Source: Clostridia bacterium
GTDB taxonomy: Bacteria > Bacillota > Clostridia > Oscillospirales > UBA644
Assembly (NCBI GenBank): GCA_014872655.1
Contig: WHHJ01000018.1
Location: 1 to 31,675 of the forward strand
Reading direction: 5' to 3'
Length of the DNA: 31,675 bases
How positions within the stretch are numbered: the stretch's first letter is position 1; every line of letters begins with the position of its first letter. A model generated the notes under the pieces. It was not told the DNA's origin. It ran no database searches and saw nothing but the letters and a program-made list of their open reading frames with translations. The position numbers and the translations under genes were made by a program. Of the stretch, positions 23,552 to 31,386 are shown one piece after another.

Positions 23552-23588
23552 CCCGACGGTGCAATAGTATCTGTACCGTCGGGAATTT
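23552..23588 (+). terminator. Terminator downstream of the LTA-synthase-like gene
   Basis: CCCGACGGT (23552-23560) pairs perfectly with ACCGTCGGG (23575-23583) and is followed by AATTTTA. The T-tract is short. Confidence 0.65.
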
Positions 23589-23635
23589 TACATATGCGAA
23601 ATACATGTAAAACATTTATTTTTTTCTTCAATTCA

Positions 23636-23665
23636 TTGACAAAAAAACAAAATTTGGGGTATAAT
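23636..23665 (+). promoter_or_regulatory. mgtE promoter
   Basis: TTGACA (23636-23641) and TATAAT (23660-23665) are perfect hexamers with an 18-bp spacer. Transcription would start about 440 bases before mgtE, giving the long leader needed for RNA control. Confidence 0.75.
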
Positions 23666-23694
23666 AACATTGTCGTATGACACAATTCATATAT

Positions 23695-23967
23695 AAAACG
23701 AGGTGAGACTGAATGGACGCAGGTGGCAGTCGACCGACAGCGCAAAGCAATAGACAACGATCAGCCTTTCGTGCGGATTTTATGCTTTTAGAATGGCAGG
23801 TTCCACAGCTGTGTCTCACGTCTCACGGTTGTTTGGTGTAACGCAGTTCCTCAAATGTCCCGTGACGGGCAACGCATCTCTGCATATTCCAAAGTCTAAA
23901 AGATACGTGCGAAATATGATGTTTTCTGTTGTCAAGCGCCGCCGCAGTGATAGCCGGCGGTATTTTT
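23695..23967 (+). ncRNA. Candidate Mg2+ riboswitch (M-box-like leader) with terminator
   Basis: The leader begins AGGTGAGACTGAATGGACGC, resembling the AGGUGAGGCUCC opening of M-box RNAs, and contains CGACAGCGCAAAGCAATAGACAACG, a possible counterpart of the conserved GACGCCAAUGGGUCAAC block. The closing stem GTGAGAC (23703-23709) pairs with GTCTCAC (23813-23819). About 110 bases later an intrinsic terminator follows (CCGCCG 23939-23944 with CGGCGG 23955-23960, then a T5 run). The gene controlled is an MgtE magnesium transporter, a typical M-box target, so high Mg2+ would favour termination. The match was made by eye. Confidence 0.62.
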
Positions 23968-24118
23968 ATGCTTTGACTCAAGCAAAGTTGCGACGTGTGT
24001 CGATTGGCACACGCCGGTATCACAACCCCCTTTGCCGAATGACGAATGACACACGCATCAATTCCTGTGCCATTTCGTTTGACGCCTTGGGAATCATCAT
24101 GTTTAGGAGGAACGTATC

Positions 24119-25504
24119 ATGCCGAAAAGTGCCGTTGTGCTGACCGCAGATATGGTCAGCGAGCTGTTAGAGCAAAAACAATTCACCCATTTGTATACAC
24201 TGCTCAAAGAGATGCGGGCGGAAGATATTGCCCCTTTGTTTGAAAATCTGGAACCTACCGATGCCGTACGCCTGTTTCGTCTTCTTCCCAAAACGTTGGC
24301 GGCAGATACGTTTGTGGAACTGGATGCGACGCAGCAGGAAGATCTGATTGCGCGTTTTTCGGACCGCGAACTGAAAGCCGTGTTGGATGATATGTTTGTG
24401 GACGACACGGTGGACGTCATTGAAGAAATGCCTGCCAATGTTGTAAAACGCATCATTCAACAATCGGACGAGGAAACACGGCAATCGATCAACGAAATTC
24501 TCGATTATCCCAAGGACAGCGCCGGCAGCATCATGACCACGGAATTTGTCTCGCTGCATCCGGATTTTACCGTGACAGACGCATTCGCGCGCATTCGTCA
24601 AACCGGGGTTGAAAAGGAAACCATTTACACCTGTTATATCACAGATAGCAATCGACATTTACTTGGTGTCGTTTCCGTATTAAAACTGCTGCTGGCGGAA
24701 TGGGACACGACGTTACGTGAACTGATGGACACACATGTGATTTCTGTCAGCACACATGATGATAGAGAAATCGCAGCCAACCGTCTGAACAAATACGGCT
24801 TTATGGCATTACCTGTGGTGGACGGCGAAAATCGTCTGGTCGGCATTGTTACATTTGACGATGCCATCGATGTGCTTACCGAAGAGGCAACCGAAGATAT
24901 CGAAAAAATGGCTGCCATTGTTCCAACGGACAAACCATATATGCGCACCGGCATTTTTGAAACGTTTCGCAAACGGATCCCCTGGCTGCTGATTTTAATG
25001 ATCTCCGCCACATTTACGGGTGCGATCATTTCACATTTTGAAGAAACCATCGCTGCCATTGTCGGCGGCAGCGCGTTGATCGCATTCATTCCCATGCTGA
25101 TGGATACCGGCGGTAATGCCGGTAGTCAATCCAGTGTGACAGTCGTGCGTGGCCTGGCGCTGGGAGAAATCCGTTTTTCCGACTTTTTCCGTATCTTGTG
25201 GAGAGAATGCCGCGTAGCAATGTTGTGCGGCATCGTTTTGGCCATGTGCAATTTTGTGAAGGTACTTTTGATCGACAAGTTGCTGTTGGGAAATCAAAGC
25301 ATCACGCCGCTCATCGCTCTGGTGGTGTGCATGACCTTGTTCGTGACTGTGCTCGCAGCAAAAATCGTGGGATGTATTCTTCCTCTGACGGCACAAAAGC
25401 TCGGCTTTGATCCGGCTGTCATGGCAAGTCCTTTCATCACCACCATTGTCGATGCCCTGGCATTGCTTGTTTATTTTCAGATTGCCACGTTTATATTGTT
25501 ATAA
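24119..25504 (+). CDS. mgtE: Magnesium transporter MgtE
   Basis: A 461-residue transporter with the full MgtE order: N-terminal superhelical domain (about 1-130, LFRLLPKTLAADTFVEL), paired CBS domains (about 135-255), a connecting helix, and five membrane helices (about 285-461) with the pore-associated IAFIPMLMDTGGNAGSQSS. It is a Mg2+-selective channel in the cytoplasmic membrane, gated by Mg2+ bound between the N and CBS domains. Length is normal. A TAGGAGG site precedes the ATG. The long leader with a riboswitch-like fold suggests control by Mg2+ at the RNA level as well. Confidence 0.95.
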   Translation: MPKSAVVLTADMVSELLEQKQFTHLYTLLKEMRAEDIAPLFENLEPTDAVRLFRLLPKTLAADTFVELDATQQEDLIARFSDRELKAVLDDMFVDDTVDVIEEMPANVVKRIIQQSDEETRQSINEILDYPKDSAGSIMTTEFVSLHPDFTVTDAFARIRQTGVEKETIYTCYITDSNRHLLGVVSVLKLLLAEWDTTLRELMDTHVISVSTHDDREIAANRLNKYGFMALPVVDGENRLVGIVTFDDAIDVLTEEATEDIEKMAAIVPTDKPYMRTGIFETFRKRIPWLLILMISATFTGAIISHFEETIAAIVGGSALIAFIPMLMDTGGNAGSQSSVTVVRGLALGEIRFSDFFRILWRECRVAMLCGIVLAMCNFVKVLLIDKLLLGNQSITPLIALVVCMTLFVTVLAAKIVGCILPLTAQKLGFDPAVMASPFITTIVDALALLVYFQIATFILL

Positions 25505-25536
25505 TATTATTATCGTCTACTAAATGAATATAACAA

Positions 25537-25572
25537 CCGCCGCATGTGTATAACACATGCGGCGGCATTTTA
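25537..25572. terminator. Terminator between convergent mgtE and spoIIP
   Basis: A perfect 13-bp stem (25537-25549 with 25553-25565) with a 3-base loop is followed by CATTTTATTT on the + strand. It mainly ends mgtE; the minus-strand side has only a weak T-tract. Confidence 0.85.
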
Positions 25573-25598
25573 TTTACAACAAGATACAAACAGTTTTC

Positions 25599-27002
25599 TC
25601 ATGATGCATTACCACGCAAAATCAATTCACCCAACATTTGGCCGAATGTCTTTGCAGCCGTTTTTGCCTCGTCAAGCGTATTGCCTGTGGTACCGATCTC
25701 TACTAACATAGAACCGGTTGTATACTGCTCATTAAACGTGGCACGCCGTAAATTTAACGGACGTACAAGTCCCGTGCCGCTATCCAACATTTTCTTCTGC
25801 AAATGTGCGGCAACGGTCAAATTGTCCCGCCAATTGGGATGGTTTCCGCCTCCCTCATCCGTACCGATTACAAGCATGACTTGTGCCGCCGGTTGGGAAC
25901 CTACCATGGTGACCGGTCTTAATTTTGTCCCGTCGGAACGCACCATGGAATCGCGATGTACATCCAGCACATAAGAAATAGACGGATGCAGTTCCAATTG
26001 CTCCCGAATGGCTTGCGCCGCATAAGTATAAGACTCGGTGTATGATTCAGCATCGAACTGCTCCGTCAGATGGATCACATGGATCCCATGTGATTCCAAT
26101 GTTTGTGCCAAAACTTCTCCCACCGCGACCATATTTTTTTCCGGATCCGTTGTACGTGTAACATCCGCATCCGGGTTATAATAACCACTGTCATCGGAAG
26201 CATAACATTCTGTGGCATGCGTATGTAAAATCAGAACGGCCGGCTCATCTTTTGTCCCTGTCATAGAAGCCAACGGATATTTTTCTTCGGCGTACGCCCC
26301 CAGGTCTATCGTATAATCGGTATCGTTGCTGACTGAAAAATCGTTTGTGCACAGATCAATCGGCATAATCCCTGCCATTCCCTGGGGGACATCTTCCTCC
26401 GCGTACGCATACAATTCCCCGTCTGCCCCATCCGGCGTGATCTGTGGAATCACGGAGGGCAACAGACTGCCATTCTGTTCCTCTTCCCAATCCGCTCCCC
26501 ACGACGATTGCGGAACAGATGTGGTAAACAAGTGCGAAACCGCCATCGTGGGGGGAAAGAAAATTCCCTGCCGTAAGACGCCCACGGAGAGTGTTGTCCC
26601 CTCCCCCGCGCCCAGGGCGTCATCCGGCGTCTGTGGTGTCATAAACAATCCGGATGATGTGAGATAGGTACGAACCGTGCCGCTTGAGAACCATTGATAC
26701 AGTCCAACAAAACACAATGCACAGAAAAGCAACGATGCACCTAAAAGTGTAAATGTCAGCAAAAATCGTTGATATGTATTTCGCAATCTCCCGGCGTCAG
26801 GGCCTTGTCTCCACTCCCCAAAACGTGTGGCAAATCGTGCGAAAGATGCGTGATGCTGCGTATCTTGTGTGCGGTTTGATCGCCGTAGTACCACAATCAA
26901 AAATTTTGGTTTGACTCTCTTGCTTTTCACAAAGAAATGGGAACGGCCAATCAGATTTTTCATCCATTGCGGCACACGCTTGTCCCTTGTTCGCTCATTC
27001 AT
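25599..27002 (-). CDS. spoIIP: Stage II sporulation protein P (SpoIIP)
   Basis: A 467-residue protein. A cytoplasmic basic N-terminus (about 1-85) and one membrane helix (about 88-110) lead to a long linker and the SpoIIP amidase/endopeptidase domain (about 240-460): VLILHTHATECY, SYVLDVHRDS, VIGTDEGGGNHPNW and MLVEIGTTGNTLDEA with His and Glu zinc ligands. SpoIIP works with SpoIID and SpoIIM to digest peptidoglycan during forespore engulfment. The N-terminal extension is longer than in Bacillus SpoIIP. A GGAGG site lies 8 bases before the start. Its presence marks the host as an endospore former or a recent descendant of one. In Bacillus spoIIP follows gpr; no gpr is seen here. Confidence 0.93.
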   Translation of the reverse strand: MNERTRDKRVPQWMKNLIGRSHFFVKSKRVKPKFLIVVLRRSNRTQDTQHHASFARFATRFGEWRQGPDAGRLRNTYQRFLLTFTLLGASLLFCALCFVGLYQWFSSGTVRTYLTSSGLFMTPQTPDDALGAGEGTTLSVGVLRQGIFFPPTMAVSHLFTTSVPQSSWGADWEEEQNGSLLPSVIPQITPDGADGELYAYAEEDVPQGMAGIMPIDLCTNDFSVSNDTDYTIDLGAYAEEKYPLASMTGTKDEPAVLILHTHATECYASDDSGYYNPDADVTRTTDPEKNMVAVGEVLAQTLESHGIHVIHLTEQFDAESYTESYTYAAQAIREQLELHPSISYVLDVHRDSMVRSDGTKLRPVTMVGSQPAAQVMLVIGTDEGGGNHPNWRDNLTVAAHLQKKMLDSGTGLVRPLNLRRATFNEQYTTGSMLVEIGTTGNTLDEAKTAAKTFGQMLGELILRGNAS

Positions 27003-27449
27003 CTGTTTTCCCTCCGCTTCTTTTGACTTCTCTGTATCATTCTTTTGGTGATGTTGGAAATCATTGTCTACGTTCTCTTGTATATCTGTAAACTTGCCCT
27101 CAAATCATCCAAAAAATATACTCCCTGATATTTCAGTATATGCACGATGTGCATTTTTCAGAACACAGCGGCTACATTTTTTACCAATTCTCTATTTTTT
27201 GAGCAACCGGGACCATTTGGCATAAAAATCACCTTCTGCTACACACAAACCTTCTATTTTTCTCACGCTTTATCAAACACTGCCATCAAAAAATCAAACG
27301 CCAATGTTTGACAAAAACCGGAACCTTCATGTTTATGGCAGCATATGCTGGCAACGCAGGAAACCCATGATTTTTTTAATATCTTGATTAAAAAAGCGCT
27401 ATATGGGTACATACTGACAGTGAAATCTGAAAAACGGAGCGTGATCCAG
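27003..27449. other. Divergent intergenic region between spoIIP and the mazF-like gene
   Basis: No gene is supported, in particular no antitoxin gene. A small hairpin ATGCAC-GAT-GTGCAT followed by T5 lies at 27140-27158. A TTGACA at 27308-27313 has no good -10 at the correct distance. I could not identify the expected sporulation-sigma promoter of spoIIP with confidence. Confidence 0.5.
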
Positions 27450-28040
27450 TTGAATGTCAAAAGAGGAGATATCTTCTACGCAGACCTCAGTCCTGTCGTC
27501 GGCTCGGAGCAAGGCGGGCTTCGCCCCGTACTGATTATTCAAAATGACGTCGGAAACCGTCACAGCCCTACCGTGATTGCCGCAGCCATTACCAGTCAGC
27601 TTTCCAAAGCACATCTTCCCACACATATTGGCGTTTACGCCGATCAGTACGGTTTATCCAAAGATTCTGTGATCTTACTGGAACAAGTGCGTACCTTAGA
27701 CAAACGACGGCTTCGGGAAAAAATCGGACACTTGGATGCACAAATGATGGGAGTGGTCAATCAAGCCATTTCCGTCAGTTTCGGACTGCCGTCCGATGAC
27801 ACGCCAACCGTTGCCACCCCCGGACGTTTGTCACCGACACCGCATACATCCCCTCAACCCGCAACACAACCCTATCCGCCTGCTGCCGCAGCCGTATCCT
27901 CTGTTTCGCATAGCACCGCTGGCCAAATCCATACAAATGCGCCTCACAACACCACCTCCCACGTATCAGCAACAGACATACAAACGATGCATACAGCACA
28001 AACGCCCGATTCAACGCACAAAACAGGACAAACACCGTAA
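27450..28040 (+). CDS. MazF/EndoA-family endoribonuclease toxin with a C-terminal extension
   Basis: A 196-residue protein if started at TTG 27450, giving MNVKRGDIFYADLSPVVGSE, the standard opening of Firmicute EndoA/MazF (mRNA interferases). The domain continues with GGLRPVLIIQND, ITSQLSKAHLPTHI and VILLEQVRTLDKRRL and ends near residue 115, the usual full length. It then carries about 80 residues rich in Pro, Thr, Ser, His and Gln, which look disordered and are unlike normal EndoA. CGGAG lies about 10 bases before the TTG; a GTG at 27420 and an upstream ATG at 27345 are less likely. No MazE/EndoAI-like antitoxin gene is adjacent on either side. Function is assigned by family; the role of the tail is unknown. 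Confidence 0.85.
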   Translation: MNVKRGDIFYADLSPVVGSEQGGLRPVLIIQNDVGNRHSPTVIAAAITSQLSKAHLPTHIGVYADQYGLSKDSVILLEQVRTLDKRRLREKIGHLDAQMMGVVNQAISVSFGLPSDDTPTVATPGRLSPTPHTSPQPATQPYPPAAAAVSSVSHSTAGQIHTNAPHNTTSHVSATDIQTMHTAQTPDSTHKTGQTP

Positions 28041-28489
28041 ATTTCTGATTTTTTGTATCAAAACAGTGTTTTTTGCCGCACAGCGTGCATATACTGCAAA
28101 TAGCCAAAGATTTTTGGCCGACATGCCAAGCGCTTGGAAAAATGACAGCATTTCTGTTCTGATTTGGTTTTATTCTATTCGGAAAGGTTTGGTGGATGAT
28201 AATGAAGATCGTTGTTTGGAGATCTCCCCGTCTGCTCTCTTCTCTGTTAAAACGGCTCTTTCATATATAATTGGGTCATTTGCAAATCTGCAAATTTTAG
28301 AAGATACGTTCCATTTTTTCGAAAGCCTGTTGTGTACCAAGCGCGCCAAAAATCACGCATATGCGTGTTGCAGCAACGTCAAAAAATCATCAACATATGG
28401 CAAATCTATGTCAGTTTTGCAAAAAGGATTGAATCATCGGGAAATATCTGGTATAATGATGAAAAGAGCCAAAAAGAGAGGTACACATC
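28041..28489. other. Intergenic region between the mazF-like gene and upp
   Basis: No gene is supported; open frames here are short or antisense and lack ribosome binding sites. The only clear signals are the upp promoter at 28429-28457 and its GAGAGG site. I see no strong terminator for the mazF-like gene. Confidence 0.5.
28429..28457 (+). promoter_or_regulatory. upp promoter
   Basis: TTGAAT (28429-28434) and TATAAT (28452-28457) are spaced by 17 bp. The start codon is at 28490, so the leader is only about 26 bases, leaving no room for a PyrR-type attenuator. Confidence 0.7.
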
Positions 28490-29131
28490 ATGTATCAGAA
28501 TTTCCCGAATATTACCATTTTTGACCATCCGCTCATTACGCATAAACTTTCCGTACTGCGTCAACAGGAAACAGGGCCCAAGCTCTTCCGCGAACTGGTC
28601 AATGAAATTGCCATGCTGATGGGATTTGAAGCAATGCGCGATCTGCCAACGGAATCCGTGCACATCAAAACACCGCTCATGGAAACAGACGTGAAAATGA
28701 TCGCCGGGAAAAAACTGGCTTTGGTACCCATTCTGCGTGCCGGGCTGGGTATGTTAGACGGCGTGTTGGCATTGGTTCCCTCGGCCAAGATCGGTCACAT
28801 CGGACTGTATCGTGATCACGAAACACTGGAACCGCACGAATATTACTGCAAATTGCCTGAGGACATTCAAAATCGTCAGGTCATTCTGTTGGATCCCATG
28901 TTGGCAACCGGAGGTTCTGCGTCCGCCGCCATTGATTTTATCAAAAAACGCGGATGTACCAACATTAAATTTATGGCAATTCTGGCAGCGCCCGAAGGTC
29001 TGACGCGCTTGTCCAAAGATCATCCGGACGTACCTGTTTTTTGTGCCGGCGTGGACGAGCGTCTCAACGAGTACGGTTATATTTTGCCGGGACTGGGAGA
29101 TGCCGGTGACCGTCTGTTCGGCACGCTATAA
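28490..29131 (+). CDS. upp: Uracil phosphoribosyltransferase
   Basis: A 213-residue enzyme that makes UMP from uracil and PRPP in pyrimidine salvage. Family blocks are all present: HPLITHKLSVLRQQETG, VPILRAGLGMLDG, IGLYRDHETLEP, the PRPP loop LLDPMLATGGSA, and the C-terminal VDERLNEYGYILPGLGDAGDR that binds uracil. Length is normal. A GAGAGG site precedes the start, and a perfect-stem terminator follows about 150 bases downstream. Confidence 0.96.
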   Translation: MYQNFPNITIFDHPLITHKLSVLRQQETGPKLFRELVNEIAMLMGFEAMRDLPTESVHIKTPLMETDVKMIAGKKLALVPILRAGLGMLDGVLALVPSAKIGHIGLYRDHETLEPHEYYCKLPEDIQNRQVILLDPMLATGGSASAAIDFIKKRGCTNIKFMAILAAPEGLTRLSKDHPDVPVFCAGVDERLNEYGYILPGLGDAGDRLFGTL

Positions 29132-29451
29132 ACACCATTTTTTGTACTTGAAAACACAAGAAAACGACATGACACGCGACAAGGATGATGGCTGGTGCCG
29201 CGTACACATTGTTTACTATCGACTGTTTTAAATAACCACGAATAAAATAAAGATATCCACCGCACCGGCAGCGCCGGACGATGCCGGACATGCTGTTGCC
29301 GTACAGCGTGTCCGGTTTTTGTTTTTTAACACTGCCTATCGTTTACACCGTTTAATTCCATATCGAAAAGACAAACAATAACAAAGTATAGATTCCAAGC
29401 AGTTTACATGACATACTTGAAAACAACATAGAGCCGTAAAAGGAGCTTAAG
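29132..29451. other. Intergenic region downstream of upp
   Basis: No gene is supported. It contains the upp terminator (29284-29320), a short GC-rich repeat of CCGG-type motifs just before it (about 29261-29290), and the AAAAGGAG site of the next gene. No promoter of good quality was found for the next gene. Confidence 0.5.
29284..29320 (+). terminator. Terminator downstream of upp
   Basis: CCGGACA-T-GCTGT (29284-29296) pairs with ACAGC-G-TGTCCGG (29303-29315), around a 6-base loop, and is followed by a T5 run, then G and T6. Confidence 0.88.
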
Positions 29452-31164
29452 ATGCAGATTTCTGATTTGACATTGCAGGACATCGAAGGGGTTTCTTTTC
29501 TCTACCAATATATTTTGTGGGGTACAAAAAAAGATCCTACAGACATGAAGCCCAAACAGCAGAAAAAAGTGCGTAAAAAACTGGAAATTTCCATACGGCG
29601 CAAAGAAATAGCGGTTGATCCTAAGGTACTTATTATTCTACACGATGAATGGAACGATGCCGAATTTTTCCACTTCTTAAAAATGTGTCACCAAGAAGAC
29701 ATACGATTGGAAAGGCAAGCGGAAAAAGAATTCAATCGCTGTTGCGCCATGTTTTCCGAACCGGTTCAGAAAGCATTTCATCTATTAATAGATCAACGAT
29801 TCCTTTATTCTCCTCCGCAATTGATTGGCACTGATGTTATACTTGAAATTGACCATGCTGATTTTTTCAACTGTCAGCTGCGCTTGTGCAATGCCACGGG
29901 TATGCCCGATATCGATACATCAGAATATCTTATGTTTGATCACAGCATGCTCCAACATCAAAACCACTCATTTGTTTTGCAAGGTTACATTGAATCTTTT
30001 GAAACTGACACCGTTCGTCCTTTTTCTATCCGTTTCACAGATGCAAAAGCCAAATACAACGTGTTTCAGATACAATCGGATTTTCCCAATCGAACGCCCT
30101 GGGATGTATTATCTGAACTGGCACAACATTGTATGCAAAAATACGTATTGTCGCCAACGTTTTGTAACGAACAAGAAATTGCATTGCTTCCCCTGCTCGC
30201 CGAAATTTTACAATTGACGGCGCCTTATGTCCTGCCAACAGAATATCAATCGTCATCCTATCAAATATTGAAAACATTGAGTAAAAAACATGGTTTTTCC
30301 GGACTTTTATCTAAATGGGCAGCCGTCGAACAATACGCAAAATCAAATAAAAAAAGGAAACTACAACGATGTCAACACCAGCTGCTTGCAAAACTGAATA
30401 CGGACACATTTGAGCCATTGTGGCGTGAAATATATCAATCCTTTTCCGCATCGCAGTCCTGCTACCCGGCCGAAACGGAAATATGCTGTGCCCCTGATTT
30501 CATATATCAAATACGTACACAAATCCAACAACTTGTAACATCGCACGGTTACACAGGGACATATCCCGATTTTATAAAATATGATCACATACAAGGCTTT
30601 CATATAGCCGTCGGATATGATGATCAAACATATTTTGTCCGGAATAAAACAAAAGCTGCCTTTCATATTCACTGCACAGAAACATGTATGGACAACGTCT
30701 TGTATGTAACATTTTGTTGCGGCACCGAGCTTCTGAAAAAAGGACAGCAGCCAGGCGATATATATTCTTGTCTGTTTCACACAAAAGGGCAACGTTATTT
30801 TCGATGTGTCTCTCCGGGCGGTCTTACACCTGACAGCAAAAACGTCCCACAAACACTCAACACATATGCACAAATTGCTGTAAAAAAAGCGGAATTGAAA
30901 CGGTTAACGCGCACGGAACTGGCAGAATATCCACACCCCAGAACATCGCCTTGGTATATTTTATTTTTAGCATTTTTTGGGGGAGGACTATTTACCCTTT
31001 CATTTTGGCCGTTGCTCCTGCTTTTTTGTATGCTCATTACACAAGTTTCTCTACTTGATCTTTGGGCAGCGTTAAAAAGCTCTCTTGTATGGTTGATCAC
31101 ATTTACTTGGGTAGGGTTTGGCGGTTCAATGGGTGTTATTTTCGCTTTGGGCAATCATAAATAG
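29452..31164 (+). CDS. Large protein of unknown function with C-terminal membrane helices
   Basis: A 570-residue protein I do not recognise. Residues 1-490 are soluble and mixed alpha/beta, with a basic stretch near the N-terminus (KPKQQKKVRKKLEISIRRKE, about 35-54) and cysteine-containing segments later (CTETCMD, FCCGTEL). Residues about 500-565 contain two strongly hydrophobic segments (WYILFLAFFGGGLFTLSF and SSLVWLITFTWVGFGGSMGV, with a further hydrophobic stretch between), so it is probably tail-anchored with the bulk in the cytoplasm. An AAAAGGAG site lies 8 bases before the start. It stands alone between upp and the aldolase gene and gives no functional clue from its context. Confidence 0.75.
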   Translation: MQISDLTLQDIEGVSFLYQYILWGTKKDPTDMKPKQQKKVRKKLEISIRRKEIAVDPKVLIILHDEWNDAEFFHFLKMCHQEDIRLERQAEKEFNRCCAMFSEPVQKAFHLLIDQRFLYSPPQLIGTDVILEIDHADFFNCQLRLCNATGMPDIDTSEYLMFDHSMLQHQNHSFVLQGYIESFETDTVRPFSIRFTDAKAKYNVFQIQSDFPNRTPWDVLSELAQHCMQKYVLSPTFCNEQEIALLPLLAEILQLTAPYVLPTEYQSSSYQILKTLSKKHGFSGLLSKWAAVEQYAKSNKKRKLQRCQHQLLAKLNTDTFEPLWREIYQSFSASQSCYPAETEICCAPDFIYQIRTQIQQLVTSHGYTGTYPDFIKYDHIQGFHIAVGYDDQTYFVRNKTKAAFHIHCTETCMDNVLYVTFCCGTELLKKGQQPGDIYSCLFHTKGQRYFRCVSPGGLTPDSKNVPQTLNTYAQIAVKKAELKRLTRTELAEYPHPRTSPWYILFLAFFGGGLFTLSFWPLLLLFCMLITQVSLLDLWAALKSSLVWLITFTWVGFGGSMGVIFALGNHK

Positions 31165-31194
31165 TTGTTATGGTTATGTCATACATCGTATAAT
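31165..31194 (+). promoter_or_regulatory. Candidate promoter of the aldolase gene
   Basis: TTGTTA (31165-31170) and TATAAT (31189-31194) are spaced by 18 bp. A second candidate, TTGATT with TAAACT at 17 bp, lies near 31271-31299. Both precede the fba leader hairpin. Confidence 0.45.
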
Positions 31195-31311
31195 AAAATG
31201 TTCGAATGCAGAAGAAATAGAAATTCGATCCACACAAACGCGACAATTTGTGAAAGTTCTTACAAAACTCTTGATTTTCCTGCCATCTTGTTATAAACTT
31301 ATAAGGTAAAG

Positions 31312-31341
31312 GATGTTTGCGGACAAGCGCCTGCAAACATC
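31312..31341 (+). promoter_or_regulatory. Leader hairpin upstream of the aldolase gene
   Basis: GATGTTTGC (31312-31320) pairs perfectly with GCAAACATC (31333-31341) around a 12-base loop. On the + strand it is followed by an A-run, not a T-run, so it is a poor terminator. It may stabilise or control the aldolase mRNA. Confidence 0.4.
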
Positions 31342-31386
31342 GCAATAAAAAAACGATAAAATTTCATCATACGGAGGGATACAGCC

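Larger units (their letters stand above)
23541..24118. other. Long leader of mgtE with promoter, riboswitch-like region and terminator
   Basis: No protein-coding gene is supported. The region holds the terminator of the preceding gene, a strong promoter (23636-23665), an M-box-like leader (about 23695-23826), an intrinsic terminator (23939-23967), a further GTGTG/CACAC-type hairpin near 23996-24016, and the TAGGAGG site of mgtE. Confidence 0.7.

Noticed and set aside
27796..28524. Plus-strand open frame of 242 codons
   Set aside because: It overlaps the mazF-like tail and the upp start in another frame, lacks a ribosome binding site and has unnatural composition.
29410..29418. GACATACTT resembling part of the recombination repeat
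   Set aside because: Only 9 bases match and the flanking inverted arm is missing; this is expected by chance.
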